Source: Maridesulfovibrio ferrireducens
GTDB lineage: Bacteria > Desulfobacterota > Desulfovibrionia > Desulfovibrionales > Desulfovibrionaceae
Reading direction: 5' to 3'
Assembly (NCBI RefSeq): GCF_900101105.1
Contig: NZ_FNGA01000001.1
Coordinates: 682,001-746,000, forward strand
Length of the DNA: 64,000 nucleotides
Shown here one piece after another: positions 26,814 through 34,538 of the stretch (positions are counted from its first letter, which is position 1; each line of letters starts with the position of its first letter). The notes under the pieces are model-generated. The model searched no databases. It worked only from the letters and a program-made list of their open reading frames with translations, and was not told the origin of the DNA. The position numbers were made by a program, and so were the translations under genes.

Positions 26814-27485
26814 ATGAATGAGATACTTTGGATTGGATTCGCTTTGCTGGATTTGAGTCTTGTGCTTGTTGTTTATAAATTTTTCGGCAAAACAGGCTTG
26901 TTCGGGCTGATCGTTTTTAATCTGATACTTTGTAATATTCAGGTCTTAAAGACTATTGAACTTTTTGGAATGACCACAACTCTGGGTAATATTTTATATG
27001 CCAGTGTTTTTCTTTCAACTGATCTGCTGAGTGAGTTTCATGGAAAGAAAGAAGCGCAGAAAGCGGTTTTTCTAGGTTTTATGATTCTTGTAATGGCTGT
27101 TGTTTATATGCAATTGGCTTTAATGTTTAAGCCGTCAGCCGATGATTTTGTTCAGCCTCACCTTGAAGTTATTTTCGGTTTTCTGCCGAGACTCGCACTG
27201 GGAAGTCTTTGCGCTTACCTTCTTTCACAGCTTCATGATGTTTATGTTTTCCATAAGCTTAAAGAAAAGTTCGGAGACAGACATCTCTGGCTTAGAAATA
27301 ATGCCAGCACACTGCTTAGTCAGCTCCTTGATTCCGCTGTTTTTTGTTTCGTTGCGCTATGGGGAGTTTTTCCTTTTGATATTTGGGTTGAAATCTTTTT
27401 TACCACGTATCTTTTTAAAGTTATTGTGGCTGTTATGGATACTCCTTTTATATATCTGGCCCGAAGAATTCGCTGTCGCGCATAA
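26814..27485 (+). CDS. Queuosine precursor transporter (YhhQ/VUT family)
   Basis: 223 aa with about six membrane helices. STDLLSEFHGKKEAQKAVFLGF and LDSAVFCFVALWGVFP are motifs of the YhhQ/DUF165 family, which imports preQ0/preQ1 or queuine for tRNA modification. GAGGGAG precedes the ATG. It is followed after 83 nt by dapF on the same strand with no terminator between. Family call is good; exact substrate is inferred. Confidence 0.85.
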   Translation: MNEILWIGFALLDLSLVLVVYKFFGKTGLFGLIVFNLILCNIQVLKTIELFGMTTTLGNILYASVFLSTDLLSEFHGKKEAQKAVFLGFMILVMAVVYMQLALMFKPSADDFVQPHLEVIFGFLPRLALGSLCAYLLSQLHDVYVFHKLKEKFGDRHLWLRNNASTLLSQLLDSAVFCFVALWGVFPFDIWVEIFFTTYLFKVIVAVMDTPFIYLARRIRCRA

Positions 27486-27568
27486 TGAGTCAGGCGGCAA
27501 AGCTTGACGAATTCTCGCTTGAGATTAATACTTCTGTAAAAGTAAGTCATATTTAAGAGAGGCCATAT

Positions 27569-28417
27569 ATGAGTCAAATGTTCGGTAAAAGTATTCCTTT
27601 TTATAAAATGCAGGGTTGCGGTAATGATTTTGTTGTAATCGATAACCGCGAACTCGGTGTTCCCGTGGAAAAAATGCCTGAATGGGCTGAAAAAATTTGT
27701 AAACGGGCTTTTGGAATTTATGCTGACGGGCTGTTTTTTATTGAAAATGCGGGCGAAGGTTCCGGTTTAGATTTTAAATGGCAGTTTTATAATTCAGACG
27801 GATCAAGAGCTGAGATGTGCGGAAACGCTTCCCGTTGCGTCGGACGACTTGCTCACGCTCTCGGTATAGCCGGAGAACAGCATACTTTCGGCTCTGATGC
27901 CGGTCCTATCAAAGTGCAGGTGTTTCCTTTGCAGGAAGAGGTTAAAGTACAGTTAACCGAACCTAAAGATGTGAAGCTTAATCAGACTCTTGAGATTGAT
28001 GGAGTGGAACATCATTACCACTTTGCGAATACCGGAGTACCTCACATAGTCGTTCAGGTTGCGGATGTTGCGACCGTTGACATCAAAAAACTGGGAAGTG
28101 CATTCAGATATCATAAAGATTTTGCACCGGCAGGAAGCAACGTTAATTTTGTTCAGATTGATGACAACGACAGTCTTATCGTGCGGACCTATGAACGCGG
28201 TGTTGAAGACGAAACATATGCTTGCGGAACAGGCGTCAGCGCGGTGCAAGTTACTTTGCATAGGCTGGGGCTTACAGATGCGGCGGTCCGTGTCAAAACT
28301 TCCGGCGGTGAAATTCTTAAGGTTATAATCGAAGGCGAAGGTGTTTTTCTTCAGGGCGGCGCTGAACTTACTTTTTCAGGGCAACTATTTTTAGAATCAC
28401 TGAATCTTGATTGCTAG
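27569..28417 (+). CDS. dapF: Diaminopimelate epimerase
   Basis: 282 aa. The two catalytic cysteines lie in EMCGNASRCVGR and YACGTGVSAV, and the N-terminus KMQGCGNDFVVIDN is typical. It converts LL-DAP to meso-DAP, the precursor of lysine and peptidoglycan. GAGAGG precedes the ATG. A hairpin terminator follows directly. Confidence 0.97.
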   Translation: MSQMFGKSIPFYKMQGCGNDFVVIDNRELGVPVEKMPEWAEKICKRAFGIYADGLFFIENAGEGSGLDFKWQFYNSDGSRAEMCGNASRCVGRLAHALGIAGEQHTFGSDAGPIKVQVFPLQEEVKVQLTEPKDVKLNQTLEIDGVEHHYHFANTGVPHIVVQVADVATVDIKKLGSAFRYHKDFAPAGSNVNFVQIDDNDSLIVRTYERGVEDETYACGTGVSAVQVTLHRLGLTDAAVRVKTSGGEILKVIIEGEGVFLQGGAELTFSGQLFLESLNLDC

Positions 28418-28437
28418 ATCACGTATGATTAAATATT

Positions 28438-28467
28438 AAAGGGCGTTGCCGGCTGGTGACGCCCTTT
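28438..28467 (+). terminator. Terminator after dapF
   Basis: AAAGGGCGT and ACGCCCTTT enclose a 12-nt loop; a short T run follows. Confidence 0.8.
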
Positions 28468-28784
28468 ACTTTTGATGAAGATTCCATACTAAAATAGAAT
28501 AATTTAAAAATTGATTAATTCTATACTTGCAAGGGCTGAGTATTCGCTGTATAGCCTTGTTTACGAGCTGGGTGTGATTTACAGGATAATAGTTATTCCT
28601 GTCTCGCAGTAAAAGTTCTTGTTTGGTAGTAAAATAATAATAAGCCTTTTCGGTTAAGTTTCTGTAACATGTTTTAATTTAAGACTTAATGATCCTAAGT
28701 TATTTTAGAATGCAATGGCATGATTTTAGCTTAACATTCTTAAGATTAAATAAATATATTATAATAAAGTCAAGGAGACACACT
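28468..28784. other. Promoter region of CII-like regulator
   Basis: About 315 bp, AT-rich, no gene. A possible sigma-70 promoter is TTAACA (28731-28736), 18 nt, TATATT (28755-28760), about 25 nt before the ATG at 28785. CAAGGAGA is the ribosome site. Nothing else was recognised. Confidence 0.4.
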
Positions 28785-29270
28785 ATGGGAAATAATGAAC
28801 TTACTAAGCTTTTGCAGGATGTTGTACTTAAAAACGAAAAACCTGCTCGTGATGTTGCTACTGAAATAAGCAAACCTTACCCAACACTTCTTCGTGAGAT
28901 TAATCCTGAAGATAAGGGTGCGAAGGTTGGTATTGAGGAGCTTGTTCCTCTCATGAGATCTACAGGAAGTATTCGTCCTCTCACCAGACTTGCCAACATT
29001 ATGGGTTACGTACTCGTTCCTATGGACATCAATCCTGGTGATCCTGATGAAGCAAACTACATGGCGCTTGATTTGATGGACGGTTTCGGAAGATATTCCA
29101 AGGCTCTCAAGAGCGCTTTGCAGGCTGACCCTAAAGAAGACTTGGTTAATATCGTTGAGCAGGAAGGCTTTGAAGCAATCACAGCAATTCTCACAATGGT
29201 TCACTACCTGCGTAAGAGAGCTGAAGAAGAAAAGGCTAAAAACGCTCCCCGTCTTGCACAGGTAAGCTAG
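28785..29270 (+). CDS. Phage-CII-like regulatory protein
   Basis: 161 aa from the ATG at 28785, preceded by AAGGAGA; the open frame extends upstream without a ribosome site. The N-terminal half (KPARDVATEISKPYPTLLRE...) resembles the helix-turn-helix of the phage regulatory CII/CP76 family, with NIMGYVLVPMD as the core after it. No other phage genes are near, so it looks like a domesticated, single-copy regulator. An AT-rich promoter precedes it and a strong terminator follows, so it is expressed alone. DNA target unknown. Confidence 0.7.
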   Translation: MGNNELTKLLQDVVLKNEKPARDVATEISKPYPTLLREINPEDKGAKVGIEELVPLMRSTGSIRPLTRLANIMGYVLVPMDINPGDPDEANYMALDLMDGFGRYSKALKSALQADPKEDLVNIVEQEGFEAITAILTMVHYLRKRAEEEKAKNAPRLAQVS

Positions 29271-29320
29271 TCTATTCATTTTAGTTCAAAATGCTCCGAG
29301 AAAAGAGCAAATGTCTATAC

Positions 29321-29357
29321 AAAAACCCCGACTACCATTGGTAGCCGGGGTTTTTTT
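29321..29357 (+). terminator. Terminator after CII-like gene
   Basis: ACCCCG-a-CTACC pairs with GGTAG-c-CGGGGT, flanked by A5 and T7. It also serves the convergent small gene on the minus strand. Confidence 0.92.
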
Positions 29358-29386
29358 GCATTTGCTGAAAAAGTGCAGTCTGTAGC

Positions 29387-29602
29387 TCAGCAGTTATGAA
29401 CGTCTTTATTAATATAAAAACATAAATCAAAAAGGTTGTTGACCATCTGTTCTACCAGCTGGTCCTGTTCCGGAGCGATTTCGCAACTGGTAACGGTTTT
29501 GTTGATGATTTTTGCGAAGAGCGAGGATACTAGCTCATCATCCTTGCTGGTCCAGTACTTGTTGGCAGATACAGTTTTATTATCAAATCCGTGATAATAC
29601 AT
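29387..29602 (-). CDS. Small conserved hypothetical, 71 aa
   Basis: 71 aa from the ATG at 29602; GGAGGAG sits 3-5 nt before it, which decides against the upstream in-frame ATGs. The sequence starts MYYHGFDNKTVSANKYWTS and has three Cys residues, no membrane helix and no family I recognise. It faces the CII-like gene. Confidence 0.6.
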   Translation of the reverse strand: MYYHGFDNKTVSANKYWTSKDDELVSSLFAKIINKTVTSCEIAPEQDQLVEQMVNNLFDLCFYINKDVHNC

Positions 29603-29887
29603 ACACTCCTCCATGAGTGGCGACATTCATCCGGCGTGGAGATGCCTCACGTGTTCATAGTTAAAATATCGGTCAAAAGAACGGATCACTTTACGGGTAA
29701 AAAAAATATTTTTTAATAAATATGGATAGATGCTGCTTAACGTTGATTTAATCAAATAAAATAAATAGAAAGGGTTTGTGAGTATAGCCGTTGCTTAGTA
29801 CTTTTGTTATGGTTTAAAAATATTTTTGTAATCTGTAATAATAACCCTCTGCCAAGCCTTTTCAGGTGAGAGGACGGGAATTCCCTG

Positions 29888-32110
29888 ATGCGCTTTTCCT
29901 TAAGAAGAAAAATAATCATGATTGCCTGTGGAGCTGCTGTAATTCCCATTGTGGCAATGCTTTTTCTCACCAATATTTTGGAATCCAGTTTAAGAGAAAG
30001 TGTCGCTTCGGAAATTCACACTCTTATAACATCCCATGTTTCTCAGGTAACCGGTGATCTTTACGAGGAGTGCCGAACTTCGAATGAGTTGCTTGTGCTT
30101 GAAACAAAGCGGGCTGTAATGGCCTTGCAGGCAATGATTGACGAGGGCGGCGACATCAGATTTTTGAAACAAGAATCGGAATGGTCGCTTGTAAATTCGC
30201 GAGTAAAACAGAAAAAAATTACCGTTCCCGTGCTTATGATCGGTGATTATAGTTTGACTTATAGTAAGCGCAAAAAAGAGTCACTTCCCCTATTGGTTAA
30301 TGCCTCTAAAATTTCCGGAGCTTATTGCACTGTTTATCAGCGTATTAATCCTGAAGGAGACATGCTGGTTGTCGATACGACTTCTAAAGTTGAAAACGAA
30401 AGCATGAAACTTGGCAGTGTCTATTATTCACTAAGTGCCGAAGGAAACAGAAAATTTATTATTGATGAGATTCTTTCCGGACGGCCTGTAAGTCTGCATT
30501 GTGAAGAGGATGACGGCATCAAGTTCATTGCTTTTTCACCTCTCCGGGATCAGGAAGGGGCTGTTGTGGGTATGCTTAGTGTCCACATGCGTGATGATAT
30601 TTCTGACAATCTGCACAAGTCCATCCTTAAGACTTCTATTAATAAATCCGGTTTTGTCTGGGTTCTCGGCACCAAGGGAAAAGATCGCGGGGAATATATT
30701 TTATCACATTTCAGCAGTTCTGAAGAAGAAGCAAAATCAAAAATAGGAAAGGAACACAAGGCTTTTGTCGCAGAGTTGATTACGCAAGCAGTCAACGCCG
30801 GAGAAGGTAAGCTTTTGACTAAGGAATATCTTTGGAAATTAAGCCCTGACGATGAAGGGCGGATGAAACTTTCTGTTTACACATATTTTGCGCCGTGGGG
30901 CTGGGTCATCGGTTCCGGAGTCTATCTTGATGAATATAACGGTATTCGCGATCGACTGTCCGGGGCAATGGAGAAACTTACTCAGTGGCTTGGCATTACG
31001 GGTTTTGTCTTGCTGCTTTTGACACTGGCAGTGTCAATGTATGCGAGCGGGCTTATCGCCAACCCCATAAGCCATATGGTTGGTATCTCTAAAATGATTG
31101 CAAACGGAGATATTTTCGAAGCCAAGCGTTCTATTGAGATGATTGAAAAGGTTTGTCCTAATGCCCGCAAAGCAGCCCGGAATGTCGATCGGCAGGAGAA
31201 TCTTGATGAGACTGGGCAGCTATATCTAGCGGTCAGGGATATGGTCGAGAACCTCGGTTCCCTTGTGGGACAGGTTCAGCGCTCAGGAATTCAGGTAACG
31301 ACTTCTTCTACGGAAATTGCCGCTTCGGCCAGACAGCTGGATATCACCTTTAATCAGCAGGCTTCTGCAACTACTCAGATAAGCGCGACCAGTACGGAAA
31401 TTTCTGCAAATTCGGGCGAATTGGCCGGAACCATGCAGGAAGTTACCGCCTCTGCTTCAAACATGGCTCTGCTGGCACAGGAAGGTCAGGATGGGTTGAA
31501 GACCATGATTCGAATCATGAATGATCTAAGCGTTGCCACTTCAAGTATCACTGATAAATTAGCCGGAATTAATGAAAGGGCAAATTCTATTGAGGGGATT
31601 GTCGGGACAATCACAAAAGTTGCGGACAGGACAAATTTACTGTCCCTGAATGCGGCAATTGAGGCTGAAAAGGCAGGAAAGTTCGGACAGGGCTTCTCTG
31701 TTGTTGCCGGAGAGATAAGGCGACTTGCGGATCAGACTTCTGTAGCGGCTCTTGAAATTGAGAATATGATCGGTAACATGCGTGTTGCGGTTGATTCAGG
31801 AGTTGTTGAGATGGATCGTTTTGCTGATGATGTCCGTTGCGGAGCCGGAAAGGCCGTAAAGCTTGGAAAGAAGCTTGATGGAATTATGATGGGAGTTCGA
31901 GATCTTAACCCCAGAATTGAGTTGGTGAATGACGGTATGTCTGCACAGGCCGAAGGCGCGGAACAGATAAGCGAGGCCCTGGGGCAACTTTCAGATACGG
32001 CAACTCATACTTCCGAAGCGCTTGGAGAGTTCAACCGGGCTGCATCTCAGCTTAATGAGGCTGTTCAGGGGTTGCGTGATGAAGTTTCGCGTTTCAAGGT
32101 GAGTGAGTAA
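29888..32110 (+). CDS. Methyl-accepting chemotaxis receptor, Wsp operon (WspA position)
   Basis: 740 aa. Membrane helix at about 8-30, a ~330-residue periplasmic sensor with the Cache-like end WGWVIGSGVYLDEY, second helix at about 361-385, then a linker and a receptor signalling domain with hairpin tip [22 protein letters not shown] at about 580-602. Cache sensors usually bind small metabolites. It is the first gene of the Wsp-type operon: its stop overlaps the cheW start by one base. Pseudomonas WspA has a different sensor, so the input differs here. A GGGAATTCCC palindrome lies just before the start. Confidence 0.92.
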   Translation: MRFSLRRKIIMIACGAAVIPIVAMLFLTNILESSLRESVASEIHTLITSHVSQVTGDLYEECRTSNELLVLETKRAVMALQAMIDEGGDIRFLKQESEWSLVNSRVKQKKITVPVLMIGDYSLTYSKRKKESLPLLVNASKISGAYCTVYQRINPEGDMLVVDTTSKVENESMKLGSVYYSLSAEGNRKFIIDEILSGRPVSLHCEEDDGIKFIAFSPLRDQEGAVVGMLSVHMRDDISDNLHKSILKTSINKSGFVWVLGTKGKDRGEYILSHFSSSEEEAKSKIGKEHKAFVAELITQAVNAGEGKLLTKEYLWKLSPDDEGRMKLSVYTYFAPWGWVIGSGVYLDEYNGIRDRLSGAMEKLTQWLGITGFVLLLLTLAVSMYASGLIANPISHMVGISKMIANGDIFEAKRSIEMIEKVCPNARKAARNVDRQENLDETGQLYLAVRDMVENLGSLVGQVQRSGIQVTTSSTEIAASARQLDITFNQQASATTQISATSTEISANSGELAGTMQEVTASASNMALLAQEGQDGLKTMIRIMNDLSVATSSITDKLAGINERANSIEGIVGTITKVADRTNLLSLNAAIEAEKAGKFGQGFSVVAGEIRRLADQTSVAALEIENMIGNMRVAVDSGVVEMDRFADDVRCGAGKAVKLGKKLDGIMMGVRDLNPRIELVNDGMSAQAEGAEQISEALGQLSDTATHTSEALGEFNRAASQLNEAVQGLRDEVSRFKVSE

Positions 32111-32595
32111 TGCTCGTTCTTACTTTCAGAATAGGACAATACGCTTACGGACTTGAAGCCCGCTTTGTCGCTGAGGTTGTTCCTCCTACTATTTATAAAG
32201 AACTTCCGCGTTCTCCGGGGTATGTTAAGGGAATATTTAACTATCGTGGTACAATTACACCTGTTGTGGATCTCTCAATGCTTGCGACTGATACGGCTTG
32301 CAAACCTTTGATGAGTACCCGGGTAATTATTTTAGATTTTGCGGATATTGATTCTGCTGAAGAGCGGGGAGAAAGGTATCTGGGTTTGCTTGCGGAAAAT
32401 ATAACTGAAACTGTAAAACTTTTTGATTCGGATTTTGAATCTTCCGGCTTAGAAATTCCGGATGCTCCGTGGCTTGGAAAGGTTGCGAGAATTGAAGGTG
32501 GTATGCTTCAACTTATTAAACCGGGCAAACTGCTTTCTGATGAGTTGCGGACAGTTCTTTTTTCCAAGTCAGAAATAGAACAGGTTGATGGTTAA
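32110..32595 (+). CDS. CheW coupling protein (WspB position)
   Basis: 161 aa, a single CheW domain from residue 1 to 155 (FRIGQYAYGLEARFVAEVVPP..., GIFNYRGTITPVVDLSML). It bridges the receptor and CheA. It overlaps the receptor gene by one base (TAATG), and the CheR gene follows after 3 nt, so the genes are translated as a unit. Confidence 0.93.
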   Translation: MLVLTFRIGQYAYGLEARFVAEVVPPTIYKELPRSPGYVKGIFNYRGTITPVVDLSMLATDTACKPLMSTRVIILDFADIDSAEERGERYLGLLAENITETVKLFDSDFESSGLEIPDAPWLGKVARIEGGMLQLIKPGKLLSDELRTVLFSKSEIEQVDG

Positions 32596-32598
32596 AAT

Positions 32599-33843
32599 AT
32601 GAATCTTGAGCCGTTTCAAAAAATCCTTAAAAGGGCCATGGGCCTTGCTCCGGAATCTCTCGGAAAATCAGGAGTCTGTCATGCCTTGCAGGTAAGGATG
32701 CGGGCGGCTGGTTGCAGCGAACTTGAATATCTGAGGCTGCTTCAAACTGATGAACAGGAAATTTCAGAGCTGATTGAAGAGATTGTTGTGCCTGAGACGT
32801 GGTTTTTTAGGGATACAAAACCTTTTGAACTGCTTTCAGAAACAGCCGTGAGTTGCCGCAGAGACGTGTATAAAGTGTTAAGCGCTCCATGTTCTACAGG
32901 AGAGGAGCCTTATTCTGTTGCTATGGCTCTTATGGGGGCTGGACTGTCTACAGATCGCATCAAGGTTGATGCTGTGGATATCAGCAAACGTGCATTATCC
33001 AGAGCTAAAGACGGAATTTATACGGACAACTCGTTTAGATCAGAATTGCCTGTTTACGCTAAAAATTGTTTTAAAAAATGTGAACAAGGGCGGAAGTTGG
33101 TCGATAGGGTTAAGGATGTTGTAAGTTTCTATTCAGGGAATATTGTTGAGGGGGAGCTTCCGCTTGGACAATACGATGCTATTTTTTGCAGGAATTTGAT
33201 CATTTATCTAGATGAAAGTTCAAGGGAATGTTTAGCTGAACTGTTTAATGAAAGATTGAAAAAGGACGGGTTGCTTTTTGTGGGGCATGCTGAGGCCTTA
33301 CCGCTTTTTAATAAATATTTCACTCAGGTAAAAAGGTCCGGGGTTTTTGCTTTTAAGAAGACAGAAAAGAAAAGCGTAGACAGGGCAGTTAAGTCTTTTA
33401 ACTGCATCAAACCGAAATATCCGGCTTATCCAGTTCGTAGTGACTTGGTTTTGTCTGAACAACGTAAAAAAAGATTAATTAAGAAGCCGTTGGTTGATAA
33501 AGATACATCTCAACAGCTTGAAAACATGAAGTTTTCATTAGATGAGGTTAGGCTTTTGGCAGACAGGGGAGAAACCTCAAAAGCCTTGTCATTATGTCAG
33601 AATATTCTGGTGAGTGACGGTCCTGAGGCGAATGTTCTGCACTTGTGCGGTTTACTTTATGAAGCACAGGGAGAGCCTATGCAGGCTGAAGAGTATTATG
33701 GAAAAGCATTGTATTTGAATCCGCAGCACTTGGATTCTCTGGTGCACCTTGCGCTGCTGGTCGAAACCAGAGGTGATGAACGTAAGGCTGTTCTTCTTCG
33801 TAACCGGGTCCGGCGGGCCGAAAAGCAAAATGAGGCCGGCTAA
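32599..33843 (+). CDS. CheR methyltransferase with C-terminal TPR (WspC-like)
   Basis: 414 aa. The CheR catalytic domain (about 1-255) has APCSTGEEPYSVAMAL, VDAVDISKRALSRA and DAIFCRNLIIYLD, which bind SAM and methylate receptor glutamates. A basic linker follows, then a C-terminal pair of TPR repeats (about 315-410; ALSLCQNILV..., AEEYYGKALYLNPQHLDSL). This CheR-TPR architecture is that of WspC. The stop overlaps the next start by one base. Confidence 0.93.
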   Translation: MNLEPFQKILKRAMGLAPESLGKSGVCHALQVRMRAAGCSELEYLRLLQTDEQEISELIEEIVVPETWFFRDTKPFELLSETAVSCRRDVYKVLSAPCSTGEEPYSVAMALMGAGLSTDRIKVDAVDISKRALSRAKDGIYTDNSFRSELPVYAKNCFKKCEQGRKLVDRVKDVVSFYSGNIVEGELPLGQYDAIFCRNLIIYLDESSRECLAELFNERLKKDGLLFVGHAEALPLFNKYFTQVKRSGVFAFKKTEKKSVDRAVKSFNCIKPKYPAYPVRSDLVLSEQRKKRLIKKPLVDKDTSQQLENMKFSLDEVRLLADRGETSKALSLCQNILVSDGPEANVLHLCGLLYEAQGEPMQAEEYYGKALYLNPQHLDSLVHLALLVETRGDERKAVLLRNRVRRAEKQNEAG

Positions 33844-34499
33844 TGCTCGATACCTGTTGGAATGAAATAGGTTATGTCGGTGACAGGTCATGTCCAGAGC
33901 TTACGAAGTGGAGCCATTGCTTTAATTGCCCGCAGTTCACTCAAGCCGGATTGAGCCTTTTACATAGAGAACCTCCCGAAGGGTATCTGGCTGAAAATTC
34001 TGTGGCGGTTTCAATTGCCAAAGATGAAGAGGTCGCAGAAACTTCCGGGGCCGTTGTATTTAGAATTTCAAAAGAATGGCTGGCTCTGTCATCACTTGTT
34101 TTTGTTTCAGTTCTCGAACTTAGAAAGATACGGCCTGTTCCTCATAAAAGTGGTAAATATTTTAAAGGATTATCAAGTCTTCAAGGGCAGATAGTCCCTG
34201 TTGTTTCAGTCCGTGACCTTTTGGGGCTTGAAAGGGAATATCTTACTGAAGAAGAAAAAGGGTTCAGAGTTTACAGCAGGTTCATCTGTTTAGATCGGGG
34301 ACTTGGCCGGTGGATTTTTGAAGCTGACGAGGTTTTGGGAGTGCATCATTACTTTGCTGATGCTTTGCTTGATGCCCCTGCTACCGTTTCAAAAGCTCCT
34401 GCTGCGTATACCAAAGGGTTGTTTGATCTTGATGAAAAACGGGTATCTCTTCTCGATGAAGAGTTGTTATTTGAAGCATTTAATCGCATCATAAAATAG
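33843..34499 (+). CDS. CheW protein with Cys-rich N-terminus (WspD-like)
   Basis: 218 aa. The first 30 residues carry CWNEIGYVGDRSCPEL...HCFNCPQF with Cys5, Cys17, Cys26 and Cys29, closely matching the N-terminal motif of WspD as I recall it; the four Cys could bind a metal or a cluster. The rest is a CheW domain (GLSSLQGQIVPVVSVRDLL). Having a second CheW of this kind is a hallmark of Wsp operons. It starts at the ATG overlapping the CheR stop. Confidence 0.92.
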   Translation: MLDTCWNEIGYVGDRSCPELTKWSHCFNCPQFTQAGLSLLHREPPEGYLAENSVAVSIAKDEEVAETSGAVVFRISKEWLALSSLVFVSVLELRKIRPVPHKSGKYFKGLSSLQGQIVPVVSVRDLLGLEREYLTEEEKGFRVYSRFICLDRGLGRWIFEADEVLGVHHYFADALLDAPATVSKAPAAYTKGLFDLDEKRVSLLDEELLFEAFNRIIK

Positions 34500-34538
34500 T
34501 GGCGGAAATTTTGGACAGCCTGACAGGGAGTATTTAAC

